From Caballeronia insecticola (GTDB lineage Bacteria; Pseudomonadota; Gammaproteobacteria; Burkholderiales; Burkholderiaceae): a DNA stretch of 64,000 nt. Numbering within the stretch: the first letter of the stretch is position 1; each line of letters opens with the position of its first letter. Positions 1-7,781 of the stretch are shown here, piece after piece. The stretch is taken from contig NC_021294.1 of the NCBI RefSeq assembly GCF_000402035.1, positions 1 to 64,000 of the forward strand, in the 5' to 3' direction. The notes beneath the pieces are model-generated. The model ran no database searches. It saw only the letters and a program-made list of their open reading frames with translations, and was not told the origin of the DNA. The position numbers and the translations under genes are program-made.

Positions 1-165
1 CTACCGATTTGGGTGCGAACAGGATGTCCAAGTTGCGAACAGTCATCTCGGCTCCGGCCTGAGCGGCTGTGGAATCAGCGCTTAGGATAGGCGATTTTGT
101 CCGGCAGGGGATGGCGGAAGGAACAGGTTGGCGGGGGCTTGAGCGCGGGCGTCTGAGGGGCAGGA
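1..165. other. Left edge, no gene recognised
   Basis: No convincing reading frame or RNA is visible here. A short direct repeat (TGCGAACAG, near 15 and 35) is present, with no known role. The stretch leads into the parS cluster upstream of parA. Confidence 0.4.
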
Positions 166-181
166 CTTTATGCGCATAAAG
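166..181. repeat. parS: parS centromere site 1
   Basis: Perfect 16-bp palindrome CTTTATGCGCATAAAG. The core TTTATGCGCATAAA matches the ParB site known for Burkholderia second chromosomes. It is the first of three copies clustered within 180 bp upstream of parA, where the ParB partition complex is expected to load. Confidence 0.9.
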
Positions 182-240
182 CTTGAGCTGCCCTGTGATC
201 GACAGAATGCCGCGTTTGCGTGCCGCCGGTACGACGGCGA

Positions 241-256
241 CTTTATGCGCATAAAG
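241..256. repeat. parS: parS centromere site 2
   Basis: Exact second copy of the palindrome CTTTATGCGCATAAAG, starting 75 bp after the first. Confidence 0.9.
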
Positions 257-328
257 TCTGCGGTGGCTGTGTGTTGACCGATTGCATTCTTGATCGCGTC
301 TGGACGCCCTGATCACGAGTCAAACCAG

Positions 329-344
329 CTTTATGCGCATAAAC
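329..344. repeat. parS: parS centromere site 3
   Basis: Copy CTTTATGCGCATAAAC, with one end base changed. It lies about 100 bp upstream of the parA start, so ParB bound here could also repress the parAB promoter. Confidence 0.88.
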
Positions 345-445
345 CTTGGCCAGACGGCTAACGCTATCGTTTGTCGCCGATTTTTACTGGAAAATTAACA
401 ACGGCAATGTAGAATTCAACGGACTTCAAAATCTCGAGGTAAAAC

Positions 446-1108
446 GTGGCGGCGGAAATCATAGCGATCACGCAGCAGAAGGGCGGTGTCGGCAAAAGCA
501 CAATCGCGATGCACTTGGGCGCGGCCTTTCACGAAAAGAAGAAGCGCGTGCTCGTCGTCGACGCGGATGGTCAGAACACGCTGGTGCATTGGGCGAGCGC
601 GGCATCGGATGGCGTCAGTGGAATCCCGTTTCCCGTCGTCAATCTGTCGGAAGCGGGAGGGCAGATCCACCGCGAAATCAAGAAGTTCGTCAACGACTAC
701 GACATCATCGTAGTAGATTGCCCGCCGTCCATTACCGAGAAAGTGTCCGGCGTCGTGCTGTTGGCAGCGAGTGTCGCGGTGATTCCCACTTCCTCATCGC
801 CGGCCGATTATTGGTCGAGCGTCGGTCTCGTCAAGCTCGTTCAGCAGGCCCAAGTCATGAACGAAGACTTGCGCGCCGTCTTCCTGCTCAACAAAACGGA
901 AGAGAAGCGCATGCTGACGCGCGAGTTGAAGGTTGCCCTCGAAGAGCTCGGTTTCCCGCTGCTCAAAACTCAGATTCCCACCCGTGAATGCTACAAGCAG
1001 GCAATGGCGCTTGGCCAAACCGTGCTGCAGATGACCGACCGCGGAGCGCGACTTGCCGCGACCGAGATCCGCGCCGTAGCCGACGAAATCCTCGGCATGC
1101 TTCCCTGA
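446..1108 (+). CDS. parA: ParA partition ATPase
   Basis: ParA/MinD-family P-loop ATPase that moves ParB-parS complexes over the nucleoid and so segregates this replicon. The deviant Walker A motif KGGVGKST is at residues 12-19, the A' motif DADGQ at 39-43 and Walker B VVDCPP near 85-92. At 220 residues it is the short form, without the N-terminal helix-turn-helix of long ParAs, so autoregulation is more likely through ParB and the flanking parS sites. The start is GTG at 446 behind a GAGG ribosome site. parB follows 24 bp later with a parS site between them, so the two genes form an operon. Confidence 0.95.
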   Translation: MAAEIIAITQQKGGVGKSTIAMHLGAAFHEKKKRVLVVDADGQNTLVHWASAASDGVSGIPFPVVNLSEAGGQIHREIKKFVNDYDIIVVDCPPSITEKVSGVVLLAASVAVIPTSSSPADYWSSVGLVKLVQQAQVMNEDLRAVFLLNKTEEKRMLTRELKVALEELGFPLLKTQIPTRECYKQAMALGQTVLQMTDRGARLAATEIRAVADEILGMLP

Positions 1109-1124
1109 CTTTATGCGCATAAAG
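1109..1124. repeat. parS: parS site 4, between parA and parB
   Basis: Palindrome CTTTATGCGCATAAAG begins directly after the parA stop. Its last bases (AAAG) run into the parB ribosome-binding site AAAGGA, so the centromere site and the translation signal share bases. Confidence 0.9.
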
Positions 1125-1132
1125 GACCCTGA

Positions 1133-2194
1133 ATGAAACCGTCCCAGTTTGCAAAGGGCTTCAAGGCCCGCCCCGACTCGACGAGCAGCGAGAAACGCAC
1201 GGCACTCGATCGCCTGAACGCGATCGATGGGATCGTCGATATCCAGCACGCGGGGCAGGCTGCCGCCAATGGCCGCTCGAGCGCCTTTGTGGAGGACGCT
1301 GGCGATATCGCGGCCGGCCCTGAATCCGAGGAATACCGCGCCTGGCGGCGTGCGAATCGCTACACCGCAGGGCAAGTCATCGAACTGCTGTTAAAGGCGA
1401 TCAAACCGAGCCCCTTCAATCCGCGTCATTTTTATCTGAAGACGTCGATCGCTGAGCTGGCCGTCAATCTCGCGAAGCAAGGACAGCAGCAGGCGATTCA
1501 CGTGATCCCCGATTACGAAAACCCGGGCACTTTCTTCGTCAGCGACGGCGGACGCCGCGTGCGGGCTTTGAAAGAGGCGAATAAGGATACGGTCAAGGCG
1601 GTGGTAGTCGATTTGCCGGTCGGCATCGAGAGCTACAAACTGGGCTATGACCTGAACGTGCAGCGCGATTCCCAGACGGTGTTCGACAACGCCATCGTCT
1701 GGCGGCGTTTCCTCGACGAAAAGCATTTCCAGAGTCAGCGCGAACTAGCCGATCATCTCGGACTCGACGAATCGACGATCGCGGTGGCACTGTCGATCGC
1801 GAAGCTTCCCGAAACCGTCATGCAGGAAATGGTGGCGAGGCCCGATCGCTTCGGCTCGAACATGGCCTATCAGATCACGCGCTATCACACTGCTCGCGGC
1901 AGCGACGCCACCTTGCGGCTCATCAACAAGATCACGTCGGACGATCTGAGCACGCGCCAGGTCGCGGATATCGTCAAGGGGCGCGCCAGTGCTCAGGAAA
2001 CGCCGAAGACGCCAGGCCGTCAGCGCTATGCGCAGCGACTCGATATCAAGCTGGATGGCGTCACCGTTGGCGATTTGAAATCATACGGTGAAGATCGATT
2101 AGAACTGCGTCTGCGCGGCCTGTCGCGCGAGAAGCGCGATGAACTGCTACATCAGATCGAAACGATGTTGCAATCCGGTCAGATCAACACGTAA
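1133..2194 (+). CDS. parB: ParB partition protein, CTP-dependent clamp
   Basis: Centromere-binding partner of ParA, 353 residues. The N-terminal ParB/Srx domain carries the CTP-binding motif as GGRRVRAL (residues 139-146, compared with the usual GERRxRA). A helix-turn-helix follows (QRELADHLGLDESTIAVALS, about residues 203-222), then a basic C-terminal dimerisation segment. By family knowledge it loads at parS, spreads as a CTP-gated clamp and stimulates ParA. The start ATG at 1133 follows AAAGGA with good spacing. Six matching parS sites are visible in the window: four around parAB and two at 10.2 and 12.3 kb. Confidence 0.95.
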   Translation: MKPSQFAKGFKARPDSTSSEKRTALDRLNAIDGIVDIQHAGQAAANGRSSAFVEDAGDIAAGPESEEYRAWRRANRYTAGQVIELLLKAIKPSPFNPRHFYLKTSIAELAVNLAKQGQQQAIHVIPDYENPGTFFVSDGGRRVRALKEANKDTVKAVVVDLPVGIESYKLGYDLNVQRDSQTVFDNAIVWRRFLDEKHFQSQRELADHLGLDESTIAVALSIAKLPETVMQEMVARPDRFGSNMAYQITRYHTARGSDATLRLINKITSDDLSTRQVADIVKGRASAQETPKTPGRQRYAQRLDIKLDGVTVGDLKSYGEDRLELRLRGLSREKRDELLHQIETMLQSGQINT

Positions 2195-2256
2195 TACGCA
2201 GAGACTGGTTGGTCGCCGGCGAGTGTCCGGCGGCCTTCCAGATCGATTAGCAGTGT

Positions 2257-3612
2257 TTAGCCCGCGCGCGACTGACTGAGCGTGAAAGCCAGGAGATCGC
2301 CATCCGTGGGCTCACCCCACGTCTTTCGAGCAAGCCAGTCGAAGAAGGACGTCTCGGCCAGTTTTGAATCCAGACCGCGCTTGCGCCAGTCATCGCGCAT
2401 ATGCGTGCCGAGGCCCGGCAAAATATCTTCCTCAAACGACTGACGCGCGATCTCCCGTTCGTCCTCACCTTGCTCGTCGTAAAGCACGCGCGCTTCCTTG
2501 CGGCGATACGCCGAAAACTCGCTCAATAACCGCGCCTTCAGATCGTCGGCACCCGGGGCCGAGACACGCGCGGCGGCGCTGGTCGTCGTGGGCGGCAGCA
2601 CTTCGAGCGGCGGCGCATAGCCCTTCTTGAGCGCATCCTTGAACAACGCCGCGGCGCTTCGAACCGGTGGCAGCGTCGTGCTGCGCATACGCTGCTCAGT
2701 CATCTGCAATGCCGCGCGGATGCGATTCTCTTCGCTGTCGGCGTAGAGCGTCTGAGCATCCTTGAGCGGAATGCCGATCTTCACCATCCGATCGACGAGC
2801 GTGCTGTCGAACACGTTCGGATGTTCATCGAGGGCGAGCATCGGCTGCTTTTGCTCGGTCACGCGAAACTGGATCTCCGCGACCCGTCTTCCCTCACGAT
2901 GCTCCACCAGTTCGACGAAGATATTCGTCACCGCGTTGACCTCGGCGATCGCAGGCCGTAGATAGTCGCGCTTAAAGTATTTGTACTCGCGCTTGGCTTC
3001 GTCGCCGGCCTCCGTGTCCGGGGTGCCGGAAAGGATCGGCCGCCACCATTCCCACGTTTCGCGCATCGTCAGGTGGCTGGGGTTGGTCAGGTAACGCACG
3101 CAGATTTCGTACAGCGCGAGACCCGCGCTGCTGCGCAACTGACTCTGAAACTGCAGGCTCAGACGCGCATACTGCACAGGATCGAGCAGCTTCTTCTTGA
3201 TCTTGGGCGCGAACGAGAACTCGACCCAGACGCGGCGCGTCGTCGGATCTTCGAGAATTTCGGCGTCGGCGATAAGCGTGGAAATGCCCCATTTGCGTCC
3301 GGGCTTCTGACTCGACGTTCCAGTGCTCCACTCCACCTGCACCGACACCATGCGGCGCAGATGCTCCTTCACGAGCGCAGTATCGTTCGAATCGAACGCC
3401 GAATTCGCGACGATGTCGGACAACAAAGCACGATAGGTATCGCCGGATTCGTCGGCTTGCTGCGCGACGGCAAGCAAAACGTTGAACAGCTTGCGAGTGA
3501 GCAGCGTGATTTTGCCACTCTTGGGCTGAATGGCGATGGCCTCGACGGCCTTGCGCAATTCGGCCGAGCTCGGGCTGACGACGTCGGTTTTCTTTGCGCG
3601 CTTGGTTGCCAT
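2257..3612 (-). CDS. repA: Replication initiator, Rep_3 (RepB/TrfA-like) superfamily
   Basis: A 451-residue initiator convergent with parAB and divergent from the iteron field. The first 270 residues look like the tandem winged-helix fold of iteron-binding Rep_3 initiators: an early segment KSGKITLLTRKLFNVLLAVA, a WG-ST-LIADAEI region, and FQSQLRSSAGLALYEICVRYL followed by a WEWWRPIL segment. The C-terminal 150 residues are less conserved and include an ARKTWGEP motif near the end. By family knowledge monomers bind the origin iterons and dimers repress the gene. The start is the first ATG, and an inverted repeat of an iteron-like half-site lies just upstream. This is the expected initiator of a Burkholderia chromid. 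Confidence 0.88.
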   Translation of the reverse strand: MATKRAKKTDVVSPSSAELRKAVEAIAIQPKSGKITLLTRKLFNVLLAVAQQADESGDTYRALLSDIVANSAFDSNDTALVKEHLRRMVSVQVEWSTGTSSQKPGRKWGISTLIADAEILEDPTTRRVWVEFSFAPKIKKKLLDPVQYARLSLQFQSQLRSSAGLALYEICVRYLTNPSHLTMRETWEWWRPILSGTPDTEAGDEAKREYKYFKRDYLRPAIAEVNAVTNIFVELVEHREGRRVAEIQFRVTEQKQPMLALDEHPNVFDSTLVDRMVKIGIPLKDAQTLYADSEENRIRAALQMTEQRMRSTTLPPVRSAAALFKDALKKGYAPPLEVLPPTTTSAAARVSAPGADDLKARLLSEFSAYRRKEARVLYDEQGEDEREIARQSFEEDILPGLGTHMRDDWRKRGLDSKLAETSFFDWLARKTWGEPTDGDLLAFTLSQSRAG

Positions 3613-3651
3613 GCGATGGATAGTTCGAATATTGCGTGCAAGGATACCGAT

Positions 3652-3698
3652 AGGGGTGAACCGCGTCTATAGGTGCCGCTTCACCCTACGGGGGTGAA
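3652..3698. promoter_or_regulatory. Candidate RepA autoregulatory operator
   Basis: A perfect inverted repeat, TTCACCC-TACGG-GGGTGAA (3680-3698), with an extra GGGTGAA half-site at 3654-3660. All lie 40-90 bp upstream of the repA start. The arm TTCACCC resembles the conserved iteron end CTCACCT, as in iteron plasmids where Rep dimers bind an operator built from iteron half-sites. The role is inferred. Confidence 0.6.
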
Positions 3699-3733
3699 CC
3701 CGTATCGGGCGACGCGACTCACTGCGGTGCGCT

Positions 3734-4975
3734 CCCGTAAACACTCACCGCTCACCTTTCGTGGTCATGCGATTCGCGTAGGATTCATGCGGGTAAACGG
3801 CTCGCGCCGTATTTTGAGGTTACGTGAAGGCTGGCAATGGCTTCCCGAAACTCCTCACCTAAAATATTTTTTCGCGCTACGCGAAGGTGGGGCAGGTGCG
3901 ACAAGGCGGCGCTCCAAGTGAATTCTGCTGCCCTGGCGCCCTTGGCGGTGCGGATATCAAGGCTTTTAGCCCCACGCTTTGTCCGAGGCCAAAAAGAATG
4001 TCCCGCAAAGTCTCACCTTTAGTCCGAGCGTCAAAAAAGGGCAACGCCCCGCTCCCCTTGTCTGGTGCGTCCTCGGGCGGATCGAGCTCCCGCAAAGTCT
4101 CACCTTCGCCATTTATCCGGGCTCGACACCCCGATCAGGGCGCCCGAGCGACTCCCGAAAAGTCTCACCTCAGTGCGACCCAGCGGAGAAATATGCGTTC
4201 CTGCAGGCACTTATCTCGCTTTCTTCATGTTCGTCCACGGAATTCGAATCCCGCAAAGCCTCACCCATTCGATTGTGAGCCGTCGCTCTCGAAGCACTGA
4301 AGGGCCCCGAAAAGTCTCACCTTTGCGTTCGACCCACGATGCTTATCATCTATAAGTCTATGTTTTTACGCTTTTTTTAAGGTCTAGCTAGGCCACTCGC
4401 TAACGCGGGCTGCCAAAGCAAGCCTTCACGATCCCGTAAGTTCTCACCATTAGCACGTCAGCCACATTGACCGAAAAAGGCTGGACAGAGCACTTTTAAT
4501 CTCCCGAAAATGCTCACCTGAAGCATAGAAACCAAACTTCTGGTCGCTGAGATGGCTCGAATGGCACGTTCGCACGCTCCGTTCGGCAAACCAAGCCCCG
4601 AAAAGTCTCACCTTTGGCCTTTATCGCCCACGTCTAATGCAAAAAAGGCGTCCCGGCCCCTGAAAACACTCACCTGTGATAGTCAAACGGCCCCGAAAAA
4701 CCTCACCAATCGGTAATAATGACCTGTGTGGACCAGACTTTGGGCCCATTTCAGCGCTCCCGGAAGTACTCACGTTGCCGAACCATCCGCTCCGCGGCCA
4801 TTCTCGATGCGACAATGGTCTGACGACAGCACGCTCCCGAAATCGCTCACCATTACTGCGCAGCGCCATCCTGAACCCGCTCACGATGCTTCCTGCTTCT
4901 CCTCACTATCGGCCCCGAAGGTCATCACCCGTGCATCCCGAAGAGTTTCACCATGTATCCTGCAAGGTCTCACCT
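3734..4975 (+). repeat. Origin iteron field, 17 copies
   Basis: Replication origin made of 17 same-strand repeats, consensus CCCGAAAAGTCTCACCTTT, starting at about 3734, 3844, 4002, 4089, 4154, 4250, 4306, 4433, 4503, 4597, 4657, 4692, 4759, 4836, 4914, 4937 and 4957. The ends CCCG and CTCACC are the most constant part; the middle varies (AAAAGT, CAAAGT, AAAATG, TAAGTT). Spacing runs from about 22 to 158 bp, unlike the tandem 20-22 bp arrays of classical iteron plasmids. There is no credible gene in the field. I saw no perfect TTATCCACA DnaA box, though looser matches may exist. Confidence 0.85.
4338..4386. other. AT-rich segment inside the iteron field, candidate unwinding element
   Basis: A run from ATGCTTATCATCTATAAG to CTTTTTTTAAGG is clearly AT-rich against GC-rich surroundings and falls in the largest interior gap of the later iterons (between 4324 and 4433). 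It is a plausible DNA-unwinding element, by composition and position only. Confidence 0.4.
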
Positions 4976-5308
4976 CATCGCCGGGAAAGCCTTATGGAGT
5001 AAGGCTTTCAGCGGGCGTTAACTGTTTTAACAAGGTTCAAAGGTGTTTACTTCTAATACTCTCAAAAGAGCCGTACAGAGTTTTCGTCCTGCAATTCGAG
5101 AACACCACTCGTGAAACAGACACCGGCTTTGCATGCTCGACAGAAACATGCGTAAAATCAGATAGATATCATTGCTTCTTCAGCGTGTTTCACGGAAACC
5201 ACTGAGCGCTGCAGGCTAGAGCATTCGCCGTAGCCCTTCGTTGACCCCGTCTTAGGCAAAGTATGCTAAACGCGGGAAAGGCATTACGAATTCTACGTAA
5301 AACGTTAT
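4976..5308. other. Origin-proximal spacer, no gene seen
   Basis: Moderately AT-rich non-coding stretch between the last iteron and the kfrA leader. It has some A/T tracts (near 5020-5070 and 5150-5200) but no iteron with both conserved ends and no credible frame. It may hold the kfrA promoter. Confidence 0.4.
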
Positions 5309-5324
5309 GATCGATACATCGATC
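5309..5324. promoter_or_regulatory. Palindrome in the kfrA leader, candidate KfrA operator
   Basis: GATCGAT-AC-ATCGATC has perfect 7-bp arms and ends 14 bp before the kfrA start. KfrA proteins are known to repress their own promoters, so this is the natural operator candidate. The binding itself is inferred. Confidence 0.5.
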
Positions 5325-5338
5325 CTCTAACAGCCAAC

Positions 5339-6532
5339 ATGAATCAAGCAACTCGAGACATCCTGCGAAAAGAGATTGAAACAATGCGAGCGGCTGGCGC
5401 GCGTCGGCAGGAGCTATCCCAGCACGCCTGCAAGCGCTTATTCCTCGATCTCGGCATTCGCCCGTCGGTGACCACGGTCCGTGAACTTACGCAAACGGGC
5501 AGCGCCAGCGACATTCCAAAAGACATCGAAACGTTCTGGACTAACCTCCGTTCGACTTTGCGCGTCCGAGTCGACACCGGAGATATCCCAGAATCGCTGC
5601 GTGAGCGGGCCGGCGAGCTGCTTGCCACGCTCTACGAAGAAGCGCGGCAGCACGCGCGCACCGTCCTCGACGAGGAAAAGAAACATCTCGACGCCGCCGT
5701 TCAAGCCGCGCAAGCTCAGGTCCGCGATGCCGATATTCGTCGCGAGACGATCGAGGACGCTTATCGGCGAGCCGAAGCGCGCGTTGAAGCGGGCGCGAGC
5801 CAAATAGCCGCGCTGGAGGCTGAGCTAAAGGCGCTTCGCAGCCAGGGTTCGGACGCGCAGTCAGGCTTGCGGGAGGTGATCGCGCGTTGGGAAAAAGAGA
5901 ATGAAGCGCTGACGTCGCGTCTGCAACAAGAGCAGACAGCCACATCCGGACTTCGCGATCGTGTCGACGAACTGCAGAGCGAGCTGCGCCAGAACGCCGA
6001 ACACTATGCCCAGCAAATCAAGGATGCCGTCAAGGAAGCCGAGCGACGCGTGCGGCCGATGCTCGTCGAACTCGACTCCCTGCGCGGGATGGCCGCGACC
6101 TATCAGGCTGGCGTACGCGAAGCGAGTCAGAAAGAATTTGATTTCATTCAACAACTTAGCGCGGTCAGAGGGCGTGCGGACCGGCTCGAATCGCAGGTAC
6201 GGGCGCAATCCGACGAGATCGATGCGCTCGTACGCGAACGCGACGCGCAACGCATCCAGTCCGGTGTCAGCGCCGAAACCGGCGCGCTGATCGCATCGCT
6301 AGTGGCCCAGGGACGCCTCACCGCCGAAGAAATCGCCGGGCTCGGCACACAAATCGATGCTCACGTCGCCTTGCCGAGCGTCTGTCCGGCATGCGAGGTC
6401 GGCGAACCCGAACTGCAGCGCCACGAGGATGAGTTCGAACTGTCCTGTCCGAATTGCGAGCGGACGTCGGAGGCTGCGTCGTCGAAGCTTGGCGCCGTCG
6501 AGGGTTTTCTTCGCCCGTCAAACGCATCCTGA
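5339..6532 (+). CDS. kfrA: KfrA-like coiled-coil DNA-binding protein with C-terminal zinc ribbon
   Basis: 397 residues. The N-terminal 100 residues match the KfrA DNA-binding domain of plasmid and replicon accessory proteins (a helix-turn-helix around GIRPSVTTVRELTQTGSASDI and the segment FWTNLRSTLRVRV). Residues 105-330 form a long alanine-, glutamate- and arginine-rich coiled coil. The end is unusual: C349-PA-C352 and C370-PN-C373 look like a zinc ribbon, which KfrA proteins normally lack. KfrA proteins are thought to help plasmid maintenance by forming filaments or a nucleoid-like scaffold. The position beside the origin and the leader palindrome fit that role. The ATG at 5339 follows directly on the operator-like palindrome. 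Confidence 0.75.
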   Translation: MNQATRDILRKEIETMRAAGARRQELSQHACKRLFLDLGIRPSVTTVRELTQTGSASDIPKDIETFWTNLRSTLRVRVDTGDIPESLRERAGELLATLYEEARQHARTVLDEEKKHLDAAVQAAQAQVRDADIRRETIEDAYRRAEARVEAGASQIAALEAELKALRSQGSDAQSGLREVIARWEKENEALTSRLQQEQTATSGLRDRVDELQSELRQNAEHYAQQIKDAVKEAERRVRPMLVELDSLRGMAATYQAGVREASQKEFDFIQQLSAVRGRADRLESQVRAQSDEIDALVRERDAQRIQSGVSAETGALIASLVAQGRLTAEEIAGLGTQIDAHVALPSVCPACEVGEPELQRHEDEFELSCPNCERTSEAASSKLGAVEGFLRPSNAS

Positions 6533-6557
6533 TTTTGCGATTGAGCGTGAACGGGCT

Positions 6558-7598
6558 TCAAAGGTGAGCGTTTTCGGGATCGCCGATCGGCCCATGCGGA
6601 TCGGCGATCCGCGTCGAGGCTGCGCGCGCCTGAGCGATATCGCGCTCCCGTATTTGCTCACCCATCCAGTCCTGCCACGCGCGATGCAGCCGATGCACCG
6701 AGATCGTCTGCTGAAAACCGAGCCACTGTCCGACTCGTTCGGGCTCCGTGCCATCCTCGAACAATTCGGCTGCGTAGGTGTTGCGCAGCGTCTGCGGACT
6801 TGCCCGCGCAACACGCGACACCGCGATACCGGACGCCGCCACGACCGCATCGATCGCGCGCAGCATGGTCGCCTTGTGCATCGGGCGACCGGACGGCGCA
6901 GCGGGGAACAGCAAATCGCCCGCTAGCGCCGCGGTCTTGCGCTCGCCGATCCAGCTGTCGATCAAGTCAACGGCAAACGGCGCAAGCCGCGCCTGCCGAA
7001 TCAGCAACGGATTCGAAGCATCAACGGTGACATAGGGCGCGCCGGCCGCGTAGCAATCGACGGTGAGTTGCGCCGCCTCGCCCGTCTTCACGCCGCCGCC
7101 CAGAAATGCGGCGACCAGCGCCCGATCGCGCCGCTCGCGCCAGCGTTGCCCGGCCGGCAACGCGCCGAGCGGCGAAAAGAGATGCGCGACCAACAGCGCG
7201 CGTTCATCGTGAGTGAGGAAGCCGGTGGGCTCGTTGTCGCGGGCCTTGCGCCACGCGGCATTGCCGTCCTGAGCGATAAAGCGCGCCGGGTTCGTCCCCG
7301 CGGATTCGATTTCCCGCACATGATCCAGCACGCGTTCGATGAGGCGCAGATACCGCATGCGCTGCGGCCGACGAATATCGAGTTGAGCAACGAATTGCTC
7401 GATGACCGGACGTTGCACCGTATGCAGCGTCGCGCGCTTCGCGTCGAGCCACTCCAGAAAATTGCCCCATTGCGCGCGATAGACATCCGCCGACGATGCT
7501 CTGAACGACTGCTGCGCGAGCCACGCGTCGAACGCGGCATGCGGATCGGCCTGCCAGTCGGCTCGCTGTTGGTCGAAGAGATCGGAAGTGTTCGGCAT
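6558..7598 (-). CDS. Tyrosine-recombinase-like protein, catalytic residues apparently lost
   Basis: 346 residues with an N-terminal SAM-like core-binding domain (about 22-110) and a C-terminal phage-integrase fold. Against the XerD pattern, box I reads GGGVKTGEAAQL, so the first catalytic Arg is Lys171. Box II reads QTLRNTYA: the first His becomes Gln269, Arg272 is kept and the next His becomes Asn273. The LGH motif reads LGF (F295), and the expected Tyr position falls in SVHRLHRAW, which has no tyrosine. It therefore looks like a DNA-binding pseudo-recombinase, perhaps structural or regulatory at the origin. The frame is intact with no sign of decay, so it is probably maintained. Its last codons overlap an iteron-like repeat. 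Confidence 0.7.
   Translation of the reverse strand: MPNTSDLFDQQRADWQADPHAAFDAWLAQQSFRASSADVYRAQWGNFLEWLDAKRATLHTVQRPVIEQFVAQLDIRRPQRMRYLRLIERVLDHVREIESAGTNPARFIAQDGNAAWRKARDNEPTGFLTHDERALLVAHLFSPLGALPAGQRWRERRDRALVAAFLGGGVKTGEAAQLTVDCYAAGAPYVTVDASNPLLIRQARLAPFAVDLIDSWIGERKTAALAGDLLFPAAPSGRPMHKATMLRAIDAVVAASGIAVSRVARASPQTLRNTYAAELFEDGTEPERVGQWLGFQQTISVHRLHRAWQDWMGEQIRERDIAQARAASTRIADPHGPIGDPENAHL
6560..6578 (-). repeat. Iteron-like repeat outside the origin (1)
   Basis: Minus-strand CCCGAAAACGCTCACCTTT differs from the origin consensus only in the variable GT dinucleotide. It lies 28 bp after kfrA and shares its final base with the recombinase stop codon (6558-6560). Confidence 0.7.
6647..6663 (+). 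repeat. Iteron-like repeat outside the origin (2)
   Basis: CCCGTATTTGCTCACCC keeps both conserved ends, but the middle is divergent. It lies inside the coding end of the recombinase gene, facing the copy at 6560. It is weaker than that copy. Confidence 0.4.
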
Positions 7599-7781
7599 GG
7601 TGTCGGTGAGCGCGCTTTACGCTGTATTGCACTGCGCACAGGGTCGGGCTTCGAGCGCCTCGCGTCAAGCGCAGGCGTTCACCGAAGTGTCGATAACTGT
7701 CTTGCGATGAGTGTGGTTCGTCGTCTACTGTCGTCTACACGGCTTCCTTCGACGCACAACTAAAAGAGCACGGAGTGAACG

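Noticed and set aside
2311..2325. GGGCTCACCCC near the repA end as a possible iteron
   Set aside because: The distance between the CCG and CTCACC parts is too short to fit the CCCG-N6-CTCACC pattern.
4241..4256. TTCGAATCCC resembling a tRNA T-arm
   Set aside because: No acceptor or anticodon stem can be built around it, and the bases belong to an iteron.
7711..7745. Direct repeat GTCGTCTAC upstream of the DUF2252 gene
   Set aside because: Only two short copies and no known regulator site; too weak to list as a feature.
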